DNA of 64,000 bases, taken from NCBI GenBank assembly GCA_009841265.1, contig VXMB01000009.1, forward strand, positions 293,911 through 357,910, written 5' to 3'. Shown one piece after another: positions 17,517-25,843 of this stretch (position 1 is the first letter of the stretch; the number at the start of each line of letters is the position of its first letter). The notes beneath the pieces are model-generated. The model saw nothing but the letters and a program-made list of their open reading frames with translations. It ran no database searches and was not told the origin of the DNA. Source of the DNA: Gemmatimonadota bacterium. GTDB lineage: Bacteria; JAAXHH01. Position numbers and translations under genes: made by a program.

Positions 17517-18541
17517 TCCCGCAACGCGATCATTTCACTGCGAAATTCGGTCTCCATGGACTTTCTCCGGTCATCCGGCAGAAAGCTGAAGCGAATCCCG
17601 TTCAGCAGGATTTCGTCGATGGTTTCCCTGGAAAACCCCCAGGGGTCGGCGAGCAGGCAGGCTTCGTCGGTCAGCGAGGTGTTGAACAGGGGGGGATCGT
17701 CGGAGTTGACGGTGACGGTTACGCCCGCTTCGTAGAGTGCTTTCAAAGGATGAGACGCCGCGTCGGAGTAGAGCCCCAGGCTGATGTTGCTCGTGGGGCT
17801 GATCTCAAGCGGAATCCGATGTTCCGCCAGGTAATCGACGAGTTCGGGGTCCTCTATGGCCCGCACCCCGTGGCCGATGCGCTCGGCGCCCAGATCGTGA
17901 ATCGCGCTCCAGATGCTTTCGGGGCCGACGTGCTCACCGGCATGGGGGGCGCTGTGCAGACCCTCGGATCTCGCCCGGTCGAACCACGGAACGAACGGCG
18001 CGGGAGGGTATCCCTCCTCCATCCCGCCCAGACCCAGGGCGACGACCCCGTCGTCCATCCCCTCGATCGCCACATCGGTCGTATAGTCGAACCGCCCCCG
18101 CTCGGGGTAGTCGTTGCGCACCAGGTCGAAGACCCAGTTGATTTCGCAGCCGAAGGCTTCCTTTACCCGGCGGCGTCCGTCCGTCAGCCCGGTGAACCAG
18201 ACGTCCTGGTCGACCCGGTTGATCCAGAGGTGGGTGCTCGGCGAGAAGGTCACTTCGGCGTACCGGATGTTCTGGCGGGCCATGTCGGCGCCGAATTCGT
18301 ACACGATCAACTCGAAATCCTCTACGGTGCGGAGGCACTTCGTGATGGCGACATAGACCTCGATGAAATGGTGGAAGTCCCTGAACCGGTACCAGTTACG
18401 CAATCCCTCCTCCGTGTCCGCCGGCAGGTCGACGCGGTGCCGTTCCGCCAGCATCAGCAGTGTGGACGGCTGAATGGATCCTTCCAGGTGCACGTGCAGG
18501 TCCGCCTTCGGCACGGCGGCGATGTAGTCGTAAAGGGACAT
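17504..18541 (-). CDS. add: Adenosine deaminase family protein
   Basis: 345 residues. All metal and catalytic motifs of the family are present: HVHLEGS (His16 and His18), HAGE (His200 and Glu203), GHG (His224) and SDDP (Asp281 and Asp282). It should deaminate adenosine, deoxyadenosine or adenine to the hypoxanthine form in purine salvage in the cytosol. The nearby SPTSN replaces the CPxSN seen in most homologues, so adenosine versus adenine preference is not settled. ATG 18541 begins at the expected family N-terminus (PKADLHVHLEGS starts at residue 11). Divergent from the MBL gene. Confidence 0.9.
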   Translation of the reverse strand: MSLYDYIAAVPKADLHVHLEGSIQPSTLLMLAERHRVDLPADTEEGLRNWYRFRDFHHFIEVYVAITKCLRTVEDFELIVYEFGADMARQNIRYAEVTFSPSTHLWINRVDQDVWFTGLTDGRRRVKEAFGCEINWVFDLVRNDYPERGRFDYTTDVAIEGMDDGVVALGLGGMEEGYPPAPFVPWFDRARSEGLHSAPHAGEHVGPESIWSAIHDLGAERIGHGVRAIEDPELVDYLAEHRIPLEISPTSNISLGLYSDAASHPLKALYEAGVTVTVNSDDPPLFNTSLTDEACLLADPWGFSRETIDEILLNGIRFSFLPDDRRKSMETEFRSEMIALRDLAG

Positions 18542-18629
18542 GTCGGTAACCTGCGGAATCTATGCGCGATTCAACTGGATCAAGGACGGCGCGGCCGAAA
18601 GGTCAGGTGCCAACCTGCGTTTCCGGATA

Positions 18630-18658
18630 AATGTAACGTTTATCCCGCAGGGCGTAAA
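18630..18658 (-). promoter_or_regulatory. Possible sigma-70-like promoter for the adenosine deaminase gene
   Basis: On the minus strand TTTACG (18653-18658), 17-base spacer and TACATT (18630-18635). It would give a leader of about 80 bases before the ATG at 18541. Confidence 0.4.
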
Positions 18659-18752
18659 GCGTGAGCACATTTGCCATGACATTCACCTGTCCGGCGACTA
18701 TTATGTGAGGGCATGTAAAACGGTAGAAAGGAGTTAACAAAAGGAGCACGAA

Positions 18753-19592
18753 GTGGAACTGTCTGTCGTCAGCGGCGGCGTATTCAAACTGGACGGCGGG
18801 AGCATGTTCGGGATCGTTCCGAAACCGCTTTGGGAGAAGGTCTGTCCCCCCGACGAAAAGAACCGGATCACCAACGATACGAACTGCCTGCTGATCCGGA
18901 AGGACGGCCGGCTCATCCTGGTCGATACCGGCTACGGCGACAAGATGACCGACCGGGACCGGGGCATCTACGGGATGTCGGGTTCCACCATCCTGGGGTC
19001 TTTGTCGGCCCGGGGCGTATCCGCGGAGGATATCGATCTCGTCATCCTGAGCCACCTCCATTTCGACCACGCGGGCGGCGCGACCCGGATGGACGAGGAG
19101 GGCCGGGCCGTACCTGCTTTCCCCAACGCGCAGTACGTGGTTCAGAAAGGCGAGTGGGGTGACGCCCTGAGTGATTACGGCACCATGAAGACCACTTATC
19201 GCTCCGAGAACTACCAGCCCCTGATGGACCGGGGCGTGCTGACCCTGGTGGAGGGTGACGTGGAGATCGAGGAAGGGATCCGTGTCGAGGTGACCGGCGG
19301 CCATACCCGGTACCATCAGCTGGTGAAAGTGGACTCAGGCGGTACCCGGGCGGTCTACTCAGGCGATATCCTGCCCATGACGACCCATCTGCGCGCACCG
19401 TACAACATGGCCTACGACCTGTTCCCCTACGATACCATGGTCGCCAAGATGCGCCTGCTCCGGCAGGCGGCCGACGAGGGCTGGATCATCGCCCTGGATC
19501 ACGATGCGAATGTGTCTTCGGGCAGGATTTCGTGCGAGGGCGAAGACCGGTACGCAATCGAACCGGTGGTGCTGGATCGCCTGTCCGCTTGA
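18753..19592 (+). CDS. MBL-fold metallo-hydrolase, lactonase-like
   Basis: 279 residues, no signal peptide, so probably cytosolic. HLHFDH gives His101, His103, Asp105 and His106. His184 in GGHTRYH, Asp205 in YSGDILP and His250 in LDHDANV complete the dimetal site. The layout resembles AHL lactonases and related hydrolases (the family of AiiA and AidC), but also many general MBL proteins, so quorum quenching is only one possibility. GTG 18753 has AAGGAG eight bases upstream. It is divergent from adenosine deaminase and convergent with the TauD gene. Confidence 0.85.
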   Translation: MELSVVSGGVFKLDGGSMFGIVPKPLWEKVCPPDEKNRITNDTNCLLIRKDGRLILVDTGYGDKMTDRDRGIYGMSGSTILGSLSARGVSAEDIDLVILSHLHFDHAGGATRMDEEGRAVPAFPNAQYVVQKGEWGDALSDYGTMKTTYRSENYQPLMDRGVLTLVEGDVEIEEGIRVEVTGGHTRYHQLVKVDSGGTRAVYSGDILPMTTHLRAPYNMAYDLFPYDTMVAKMRLLRQAADEGWIIALDHDANVSSGRISCEGEDRYAIEPVVLDRLSA

Positions 19593-19686
19593 ACCGGGAT
19601 GTCCAACCGAGTTGCTGCCGCCCCAGGCCGCTGCCCCGGCCGCCTGACTACAGGCCAGCCGCGGACCGCGCGCGATTCCACGCCAC

Positions 19687-20493
19687 CTATCTTGTTCCCG
19701 CGCCGAACACCTGCGTGCGCCACATGACCCGGCGCTGCCCATCGTCGAAGGGCGTGCGGCGGTGCATGGTGCAGCGGTTGTCCCACATGACCAGGTCGCC
19801 AACCTGCCATCGGTGTTTCCATACGAATCGTGCGTCGGTGGCATGGGCGATCAGTTCGTCCAGCAGGACCTGGCCGCTTTCCCGTTCCATGTCCGTGATG
19901 TGATGCGTCAGGTGGGGACTGACGTAGATCACCTTGCGTTCCGTTTCTGGATGGATACGGACGACCGGATGCATCGTGGGTTCCGGGGTATTCAGCGTGT
20001 CGATGGGATGCCGGTGGACCGCGTTCAGGCCATCGATGCGGGACTTTATGCCGGGGGCCAGCGCCTCGTAAGACGCGTATCCGTTCGCCCACATCGTTTC
20101 GCCGCCCTCGTCAGGTATTTCCAGCGCGTACAGCAATGAAATCGTGCCCGGTTCAGGAAGGTAGGACAGGTCCGAATGGAAAGGGATTTCCTCGCTGCCG
20201 AGGGCCCCTATGGGCTTTCCGTCCTCGGTCACGTTAGAGATGACGAAGATCTCCTCGATGGGGCGGTCCGGTTGCGGCCGCACGTGCGGTACGGGCCTTC
20301 CGAAATACCGGGTGAAGCGGACCAGGTCCTCCTGGGTGATCGCCTGGCCGCGGAAAAACAGCACGCAGTGGTCGAGAAAGGCGCCGCGCAACACACCTAC
20401 GGTCTCCCCGTCCAGTTCGTGGCACAGATCCAGGCCACGCACTTCCGCGCCAAGTGCGCCGCCGGTCGGTATGACTTCAAACGAATCCATCAT
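19687..20493 (-). CDS. TauD/TfdA-family Fe(II)/2-oxoglutarate dioxygenase
   Basis: 268 residues. The facial triad is visible: His106 and Asp108 in FHSDLSY and His244 in CTMHRRTPF. The 2-oxoglutarate-binding Arg is probably Arg255 in RRVMWRTQV. The N-terminus ALGAEVRGLDLCHEL is typical of taurine, 2,4-D and alpha-ketoglutarate dioxygenases. It oxidises an unknown small substrate, coupling it to decarboxylation of 2-oxoglutarate. It is the last gene of a minus-strand set SDR > PhyH > AhpD-like selenoprotein candidate > TauD, 63 bases after the latter. Confidence 0.9.
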   Translation of the reverse strand: MMDSFEVIPTGGALGAEVRGLDLCHELDGETVGVLRGAFLDHCVLFFRGQAITQEDLVRFTRYFGRPVPHVRPQPDRPIEEIFVISNVTEDGKPIGALGSEEIPFHSDLSYLPEPGTISLLYALEIPDEGGETMWANGYASYEALAPGIKSRIDGLNAVHRHPIDTLNTPEPTMHPVVRIHPETERKVIYVSPHLTHHITDMERESGQVLLDELIAHATDARFVWKHRWQVGDLVMWDNRCTMHRRTPFDDGQRRVMWRTQVFGAGTR

Positions 20494-20556
20494 GCCTCGT
20501 ATACACGGATCCTGCGACCAACCCCGTTTTGGCGCAATTCCCGCAATGCAGGATGA

Positions 20557-21120
20557 CTAGACATTCGTCGCGTCCGGATCGCCCCAGAACGCTTCCAGTT
20601 CCACACCCAGGCCGTCCACCGTACGGTTGCACCAGGCGAAGAAACCCGCGATCTGGTTGATCTCCAGGATCGCCTTGTCGCCGAACCCGGCCTCCCTCAA
20701 CGCAACGATATCCGACTCCGATGTCGCAGCGGGCACCAGGGTCAGCTTGCGCACGTAATCCAGCATGGCGCGGTCGGCGGCGTCCAGGTCCGCGTCGCGG
20801 TAGTCCTTCTTGATCGCGTCCACCAGTTCCCGGTCGTTGATCTCTCTGAGGAGCCCCTCCCCATGATGGCGGATTCAGTACTCGCACTCGTTCAGGGCCG
20901 AGACGGTCGTCGCGATCATTTCCCGCTGTCCCAGCGTCAGGTCGCAGTCCCCGTGCATCAGGCCCTTGTAGAAGACCATCACCGCCCGCATCGCCTGGAC
21001 GTTCAGACTGTGCGCCTTGATGATGTTGTCCACGCCGCCCCAGGATCGCATCGAGCCCTGGTAAATCCGGGCCAGCTGTCCTTCCGCTTCCGATTCGTCT
21101 ATGGTGCGTATCCAAGCCAT
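20557..21120 (-). CDS. AhpD-like (carboxymuconolactone decarboxylase fold) protein, probable selenoprotein with in-frame UGA
   Basis: Reading minus-strand 21120 to 20557 through one TGA gives 187 residues, the usual size of peroxidase-related AhpD-like proteins. The TGA (20877-20875) falls at residue 82 in the motif N-E-C-E-Y-[UGA]-I-R-H-H-G, exactly where the family has the second Cys of CxxC (NxCxYCxxHH). The frame and homology continue without a shift after it: the later segment DADLDAADRAMLDYVRKLT is classic for the family. Cys79 and Sec82 would form a selenylsulfide redox pair acting on peroxides or disulfides. A hairpin with SECIS-like geometry follows (separate entry). AhpD-like selenoproteins are known. 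A plain nonsense mutation of a Cys codon is the alternative. The start lies 20 bases after the PhyH stop. Confidence 0.75.
20847..20863 (-). promoter_or_regulatory. bSECIS-like hairpin downstream of the UGA codon
   Basis: In mRNA sense, starting 12 bases after the UGA, UGGGGAG pairs with CUCCUCA to give a 7-bp stem (one G-U pair) with the triloop GGG. The loop begins 18 bases after the UGA. Bacterial SECIS elements need a stem-loop a short distance after the UGA with a G at the start of the apical loop, and this fits. Pairing was done by eye. Confidence 0.6.
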
Positions 21121-21140
21121 GCAGGTCTCCTGTGGGTTGA

Positions 21141-21989
21141 CTACATTCCGAAGTGACGCCGCATTCGAGTCACGGCGGCCTTCTCCTCCTTGCTCAGCGA
21201 CTCCAGTTCGTATTCCTCTTTGGTGATCTGATCGCGGAATTCCTCGAAGGGCAGCCCGCCCTTGCCGGTTTCGTTGAAATAGGCGCTGAGTTGATACCGC
21301 TGGAAGATGTTCATTCTGGGATAGTCCTGGGTCCAGACCGCGGCGTCATGCAGCACGTGGGTCGAAAACACGAGGGCGTCGCCGGCTTCCATGGGCACGG
21401 TGATGGAGACAGGCGGCTGGTGGCCGACCTTCAGCCCGTCAGGCGTGGCGAAGGCCGACTTGTGGCTGCCGGGCACCAGGCTGAACCCCGTCCCCTCGGG
21501 CACGTCGGCCAGTGCGACCCAGGTAGCCAGGTGGCTGCAGTAGATCTCGCCGCCCGCCGCCTGGTAGTCGTTGTGGGGGTTGCGGAACCCCGGCGGAAAC
21601 TTGAACCCGCTGTCGTCCCGGTGGTAGCCCTGGTGGTCCTCGTCGTCCGGCGCCGCCGGGTCCATTTTCGTGAAGTTGCAGTGAAACAGCCGGGGCATGC
21701 CCATAGTCAGCCCCGCGACGACGCGGATGATCTCCGGATCGGCGTTCAGTTCCTGGAACAACCGGTGGCCGTACTGGATGTGGTCCAGGTGTGTCTTGTA
21801 GGGCTCCTGACGGTGCCTGAACACCGGCGCGGGGATCTCGGGCTCGTCCACGGAGAGCCAGTGAGCGACGACCTCCAGGATGCGTGCCAGGCGGTCCGGC
21901 GCGATCACGCCGCGCAGGTGCAGGTATCCATGCAGGTCGAAATGCCACTTCTCTTCTTCGGTCAACAGATGGGAATATGGCGACGGCAT
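21141..21989 (-). CDS. Phytanoyl-CoA dioxygenase (PhyH) family protein
   Basis: 282 residues. The Fe(II) site is His123 and Asp125 in GYHRDDS with distal His214 (or His211) in STHVLHDAAVW, and Arg225 is the likely 2-oxoglutarate anchor. GTGFSLVPGSHK is the usual loop between strands. PhyH-family enzymes hydroxylate many small molecules besides phytanoyl-CoA, so the substrate is open. It follows the KduD-like SDR by about 70 bases and precedes the AhpD-like gene by 20, so these are probably one transcript. The distribution of PhyH paralogues in marine uncultivated bacteria fits this gene. Confidence 0.88.
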   Translation of the reverse strand: MPSPYSHLLTEEEKWHFDLHGYLHLRGVIAPDRLARILEVVAHWLSVDEPEIPAPVFRHRQEPYKTHLDHIQYGHRLFQELNADPEIIRVVAGLTMGMPRLFHCNFTKMDPAAPDDEDHQGYHRDDSGFKFPPGFRNPHNDYQAAGGEIYCSHLATWVALADVPEGTGFSLVPGSHKSAFATPDGLKVGHQPPVSITVPMEAGDALVFSTHVLHDAAVWTQDYPRMNIFQRYQLSAYFNETGKGGLPFEEFRDQITKEEYELESLSKEEKAAVTRMRRHFGM

Positions 21990-22059
21990 GGACGGCCCTC
22001 TGACGTTTCAGTCGACATACACCGCAGGCGCGTGGGATCCGTTTCGGTTCCCGGGTGTC

Positions 22060-22830
22060 CTATCGGCCCAGCCAACCACCGTCGACGGCCAGTACCGCAC
22101 CGTGGACGTAGTTGGAAGCGTCCGAACTGAGGTAGACGACGGCGCCGCCCAGGTCGCTCGGCGCGCCCCACCGGCCGGCGGGGATACGTTCGGATATGGA
22201 CTTGGAACGCTCCGGGTCATGCTGCAGGGCCGACGTGAGGTCGGTGGCGATATAGCCCGGCGCAATGGCGTTGACGTTGACGCCCCTGGAGGCCCATTCG
22301 TTGGAAAAGGCCATGACCAGTTGTCCGACTGCGCCCTTGGACGCCGCGTAGCTGGGCACGGTGATGCCGCCCTGGAAGGACAGTACGGATGCGGTGAACA
22401 CGATCTTTCCGCGGCCTCGGGCGACCATGTCCCGTCCGATCTCCCGGCTCAGGATGAACGGCGAGTTGAGGTTTACATTCATGACCGTGTCCCAGTATTC
22501 GTCGGAATGTTCGGCTGCGGGCGCCCGCAACGTAAGCCCGGCGTTGTTGACGAGGATATCGATGACCGGGAAATCGTTCTTGACCTGGTGAATGAAATCA
22601 TACAGCGCGTCCCGGTCGTTCAGGTCGACGCTGTAACCGGTAAACTTGCGGTCCAGGGCGGTGACGGCCCCTTCGATTTCGCTGCCGGACGACTCCATCG
22701 ACGCGCTTGCGCCCACGATATCCGCGCCTGCTCCGGCGAGCGCTTCGGCCAGTCCCCTGCCGATCCCCCTGCGACAGCCAGTTACGAGTGCGGTTTTGCC
22801 ATCTAGCCTGAATGCGTCCAGTATGGACAT
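22060..22830 (-). CDS. kduD: Short-chain dehydrogenase, KduD-like
   Basis: 256 residues. The NAD(P) motif TGCRRGIG, NNAG, catalytic Ser of SVLSFQGG and YAASK are all present. The sequence follows KduD (2-deoxy-D-gluconate 3-dehydrogenase, also called 2-dehydro-3-deoxy-D-gluconate 5-dehydrogenase) along its length: LDAFRLDGKTALVTG, SFQGGITVPSYAASK, NVNAIAPGYIATD, RIPAGRWG and AVDGGWLGR. It would interconvert keto-deoxy sugar acids in pectin or uronate breakdown. Here it heads an operon with two dioxygenases rather than uronate genes, so its real substrate may differ. Confidence 0.85.
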   Translation of the reverse strand: MSILDAFRLDGKTALVTGCRRGIGRGLAEALAGAGADIVGASASMESSGSEIEGAVTALDRKFTGYSVDLNDRDALYDFIHQVKNDFPVIDILVNNAGLTLRAPAAEHSDEYWDTVMNVNLNSPFILSREIGRDMVARGRGKIVFTASVLSFQGGITVPSYAASKGAVGQLVMAFSNEWASRGVNVNAIAPGYIATDLTSALQHDPERSKSISERIPAGRWGAPSDLGGAVVYLSSDASNYVHGAVLAVDGGWLGR

Positions 22831-22987
22831 GAAGTCTCCGTTTTTAAGCGTGAGCCGTTGAGGACAGTGTTACCCGGAACGCGGCCAATGGGATGCTTTC
22901 ACCAGGCCGCTTATTGACGATTAGAAAAAGTTGCAGCGCGCGTGGTTTGTCAACCGGGAAAGTGTGCATGTCGATGGGAACAGCCGG

Positions 22988-23203
22988 CTATTTCAAACCG
23001 GGGAAAAGATGCTCGACGATCTTCAGAAGGATAATCGTGATGATGGGAATCGCACCGATAAGCAGGTTCAATTTGACTTCTATGGATTTAAGCCGATCCC
23101 GGATGCTATGATCCTTCGTGTACACCTCCGAAAACAGCAGATTGAGCCTGTCCGTTTCTGAAACGACCGAATCTGCCGGTTTAATTCCTGGATGGTCCGT
23201 CAT
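22988..23203 (-). CDS. Small XhlA-like protein: amphipathic helix plus C-terminal membrane segment
   Basis: 71 residues. Residues 15-45 form a charged, probably coiled-coil helix (TDRLNLLFSEVYTKDHSIRD, then RLKSIEVKLNLL), and residues 46-66 a single membrane helix (IGAIPIITIILLKIVEHLF). This layout is like haemolysin XhlA and phage holin-associated proteins. ATG 23203 is preceded by GGAGG. No other phage gene flanks it, so a phage origin is not shown. A second small protein with a membrane helix plus coiled coil lies at 28018. Confidence 0.6.
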   Translation of the reverse strand: MTDHPGIKPADSVVSETDRLNLLFSEVYTKDHSIRDRLKSIEVKLNLLIGAIPIITIILLKIVEHLFPGLK

Positions 23204-23401
23204 TGGTCAACCTCCGGTCCGCGTGGGTGGAACGTAGTCCGCTGGTGTTATTGAATTAGTCATTGGCTGCCCACGGGTTCTCGAGTCCTTTGCTGAATTT
23301 ACTGCAATGGGTAAGATCGACAGTCTTCGCCACGAGCGGATGAAAGACGGGTAGGGCGGGCGGGGGAGGGGTGAACCTCGAGGACTTCTTCGGCAAAGCC
23401 G

Positions 23402-24928
23402 TCACATGCGCGTCGGTGCCAGGTTCCAGGTCTGCAGCGATATGAACCTGGCCGCGCCTCCGCGTGCGAACAGGCTGACGCCCATGCTGTCGGTTCGTGT
23501 CGGATAGATGCGTTGGGTCACGCATTGCCGGCGGTTGGCGTAGACCTCGAGGATCGAACGGTCCAGGAAGATGCGCAGCACCAGCGGTTCACCCGGCGCC
23601 AGCTCGAACGGCCCCTCCTGCGCGGTGACGTAATGTTCGTGCTCAGGCAGGTGCGGCTGCAGACTTCGGTACCGCATGTAACGAACTTCGCGGTCGAGGG
23701 ACGACCGGCTGACATCGACGCGCAGGACGCCTGCCGCCACGTCGCAGGAAACCGCGGTTTCCTCCTCGCCCCCCGGAGAGCGCAGCACTTTCACGCCGAC
23801 CTCCCGCGCATCCCGGGGATCGATTTCGACGGTCAGTTCCAGGCAGTCCCCGCCGATACCCTCGACGGCCAACTCCGAATCGGCGGCTACGTCGATGGAC
23901 TCATGCCGGCGGGCATCGAGCCGCAGCACTTCAAGCTCCGGCACGGGATCGATCCACAGTTGACCGCCGGGCCCCGGCGACAACAGGCGGGGAACGGTCA
24001 TTGCGCCCGACCACCCGGATTCGCGCTCACGATCGTTTCCGCGCAGTTCGCGGATCCAGTCGAAGAAGACGCGCCGTCCATTGGGATCCAGCAGCGTCCT
24101 CGGGCCGCCGAGATGTCCTCCTTCCCAGCTCATGCGCCCGTGTATCTCGGGAACAAACAGTTCATTCCGCACCTCGCCGATGTAGTACTGGCTTCCCTGC
24201 AGATGGCTGCAGAAGAGCAGCATGTGGCGGTCGCCGAAGGGGAAGAAATCGGGCACCGCGCAGTCTTCGCCGCCTTCGGTCCATGCCCGCCTCGACCGGT
24301 AGAACAAGTCGACGTACTCCCAGGTGCGCAGATCCTCCGATTTAAACAGGAACGCGGCGTCCCCCCGGCCTTGCGGGTCCCGGTTGTTGACGGCGGCGTA
24401 ATACTGGCCGTCCGCCAGCCACCCGCAGGGGTCGTGCATGGTGTAGCGGCCGAAGTCGGCGCTCCCCGCTTTCGGCTCGGGGATCACCGGATTCCCCGGG
24501 TCTTTCGTCCATTCGATCAGCAGGTCGTCGCTGCTGCGGGCGAGACAAAGTCCGTCGGGGTTGCCGTAGTAGATCAGTACCGGAACTTCGTCCTTGCTGA
24601 CCAGGGCACCCCCGCTGAAACAACCCTTCCGGTCCGGTCCGTCCGCATCCGGTTTCAGCGCCACAGGATGGTGGACCCAGTGCACCAGGTCGGTACTGGA
24701 GGCATGGCCCCACTGGATGAGATGCCAGTAGGCGCCGTGCGGATTGTACTGGTAGAAGATGTGATAGCGGCCCTTCCAGAAAAGGGCCCCGTTGATATCG
24801 TTCATCCAGGCCGCCGGCGGCGTGAAGTGGTAAGCGGGCCGGTGCGGGTCGCTTGCATAGGAGGCAGCGAGTTCGCCGGCTTCCCGTATACGGGTTTCCA
24901 TCCGTTCAATCCGGTTGTCGTCGGTCAT
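23402..24928 (-). CDS. Glycoside hydrolase family 32 (invertase/fructanase type)
   Basis: 508 residues. The N-terminal five-bladed propeller begins YHFTPPAAWMNDINGALFW: Asp44 is the nucleophile in WMNDxNG (here Ile replaces the usual Pro). MHDP at about 164-167 corresponds to the RDP motif (Asp166), and GGEDC (Glu221, Asp222, Cys223) holds the acid catalyst. A C-terminal beta-sandwich with ILEVYANRRQC follows. It should hydrolyse beta-fructosides such as sucrose or fructans. There is no signal peptide, so it likely acts inside the cell. It is divergent from the bicupin gene and has GGGAG before ATG 24928. Confidence 0.9.
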   Translation of the reverse strand: MTDDNRIERMETRIREAGELAASYASDPHRPAYHFTPPAAWMNDINGALFWKGRYHIFYQYNPHGAYWHLIQWGHASSTDLVHWVHHPVALKPDADGPDRKGCFSGGALVSKDEVPVLIYYGNPDGLCLARSSDDLLIEWTKDPGNPVIPEPKAGSADFGRYTMHDPCGWLADGQYYAAVNNRDPQGRGDAAFLFKSEDLRTWEYVDLFYRSRRAWTEGGEDCAVPDFFPFGDRHMLLFCSHLQGSQYYIGEVRNELFVPEIHGRMSWEGGHLGGPRTLLDPNGRRVFFDWIRELRGNDRERESGWSGAMTVPRLLSPGPGGQLWIDPVPELEVLRLDARRHESIDVAADSELAVEGIGGDCLELTVEIDPRDAREVGVKVLRSPGGEEETAVSCDVAAGVLRVDVSRSSLDREVRYMRYRSLQPHLPEHEHYVTAQEGPFELAPGEPLVLRIFLDRSILEVYANRRQCVTQRIYPTRTDSMGVSLFARGGAARFISLQTWNLAPTRM

Positions 24929-25141
24929 TTTAGCGCTCCCGGGTTGCCTGCCCGGGAATTCTTTTTGCGGGCCGATGCATGGCCTGGGCCACGATTCGCG
25001 GGCAGAACCGGTCCGGGCGAGTGGCCGCTAACGGGCACAATTCGCCGAATCGTTGAAGATATGCTTGATATATGGAGAACCTATGGGCGTAATTTACATA
25101 CACAAACGAGGCCCCGCCAGTTCGTCGATCGTGGAGATACA

Positions 25142-25843
25142 ATGGTCATCGAAACCCCCCGATACACGATACGTTCGCTCAATTCGAACCAGTCCTACTG
25201 GGAACAGGACATGTTCCCGGATTGGACCGCCCTGAATTGTTACCGGCACTATCCGGACGGTGGGACCGGGACAGGTGTCGAACCCCATTACCACGACAAT
25301 GACGAGATCTGGCTGTTCACCGCGGGCCGCGGGGAAGTTCGCCTTGACGGCGTAAGACACGAGATCACGCCGAACACGCTGGTCTATACGCCCATGGGCT
25401 GTGTCCACCAGTTCCAGATGTTCACGCACTACGAGAACAACGCCATCGTGACGCGCCTGGAGCGGGCGGGCAGGCCGCTGCACCTCACCGTGGAGGAGTA
25501 TGGTCCCCCCGAGCCCACCGTTTCCGGTTTCGTCGTTCCGGGCAGCATGAATACCGGCCCCATACCGGATCCCGGCCCGCGATGCCCTATCTCCGAATGG
25601 CGGCTTCGGCGATATGAAGAGGTGAACGCCCAGGGAGGCACCCAGCGTGACGCCGTGCTGAACCGGAACGAGCACTGGATGGTACTGAGCGGGGCCGTGC
25701 AACTGTCGCTGGACGGACGGGAAGTTTCGCTCGAACCGGGCGATATCTCGCTGCTCCGGGCAGGTATCGCCCGACGGTTGTCCACGGAAGACCAAAGCAC
25801 GCGGGCGGTGGTCGCGCGGGAGCATCCGGTAGACGCTGCCTAG
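25142..25843 (+). CDS. Double-cupin protein
   Basis: 233 residues with two cupin domains. Domain 1 (about 35-125) has the metal motif HYHDNDEIWLFTAGRGEVRLDG and later VYTPMGCVHQF. Domain 2 (about 150-230) retains EHWMVLSGAVQLSLDG and LEPGDISLLRAG but with fewer His ligands, so it may be structural. Cupins of this kind bind or isomerise sugars or act as dioxygenases; no specific role is shown. ATG 25142 follows GTGGAG. A much longer in-frame ORF extends upstream to 23513 but is the shadow of the GH32 gene. Its stop shares the CTAG with the stop of the convergent gene. Confidence 0.75.
   Translation: MVIETPRYTIRSLNSNQSYWEQDMFPDWTALNCYRHYPDGGTGTGVEPHYHDNDEIWLFTAGRGEVRLDGVRHEITPNTLVYTPMGCVHQFQMFTHYENNAIVTRLERAGRPLHLTVEEYGPPEPTVSGFVVPGSMNTGPIPDPGPRCPISEWRLRRYEEVNAQGGTQRDAVLNRNEHWMVLSGAVQLSLDGREVSLEPGDISLLRAGIARRLSTEDQSTRAVVAREHPVDAA

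Noticed and set aside
18603..19316. 237-residue minus-strand frame opposite the MBL gene
   Set aside because: The plus-strand MBL gene has all metal motifs and a good ribosome site, so this is a shadow.
20557..20823. Separate 88-residue gene starting at GTG 20823
   Set aside because: It is in the same frame as the upstream half and the sequence continues the AhpD-like fold across the TGA, so one gene is more likely.
23513..25141. Very long plus-strand open frame upstream of the bicupin
   Set aside because: It lies opposite the GH32 gene, whose motifs are clear, so it is a GC-rich shadow frame. The bicupin starts at 25142.
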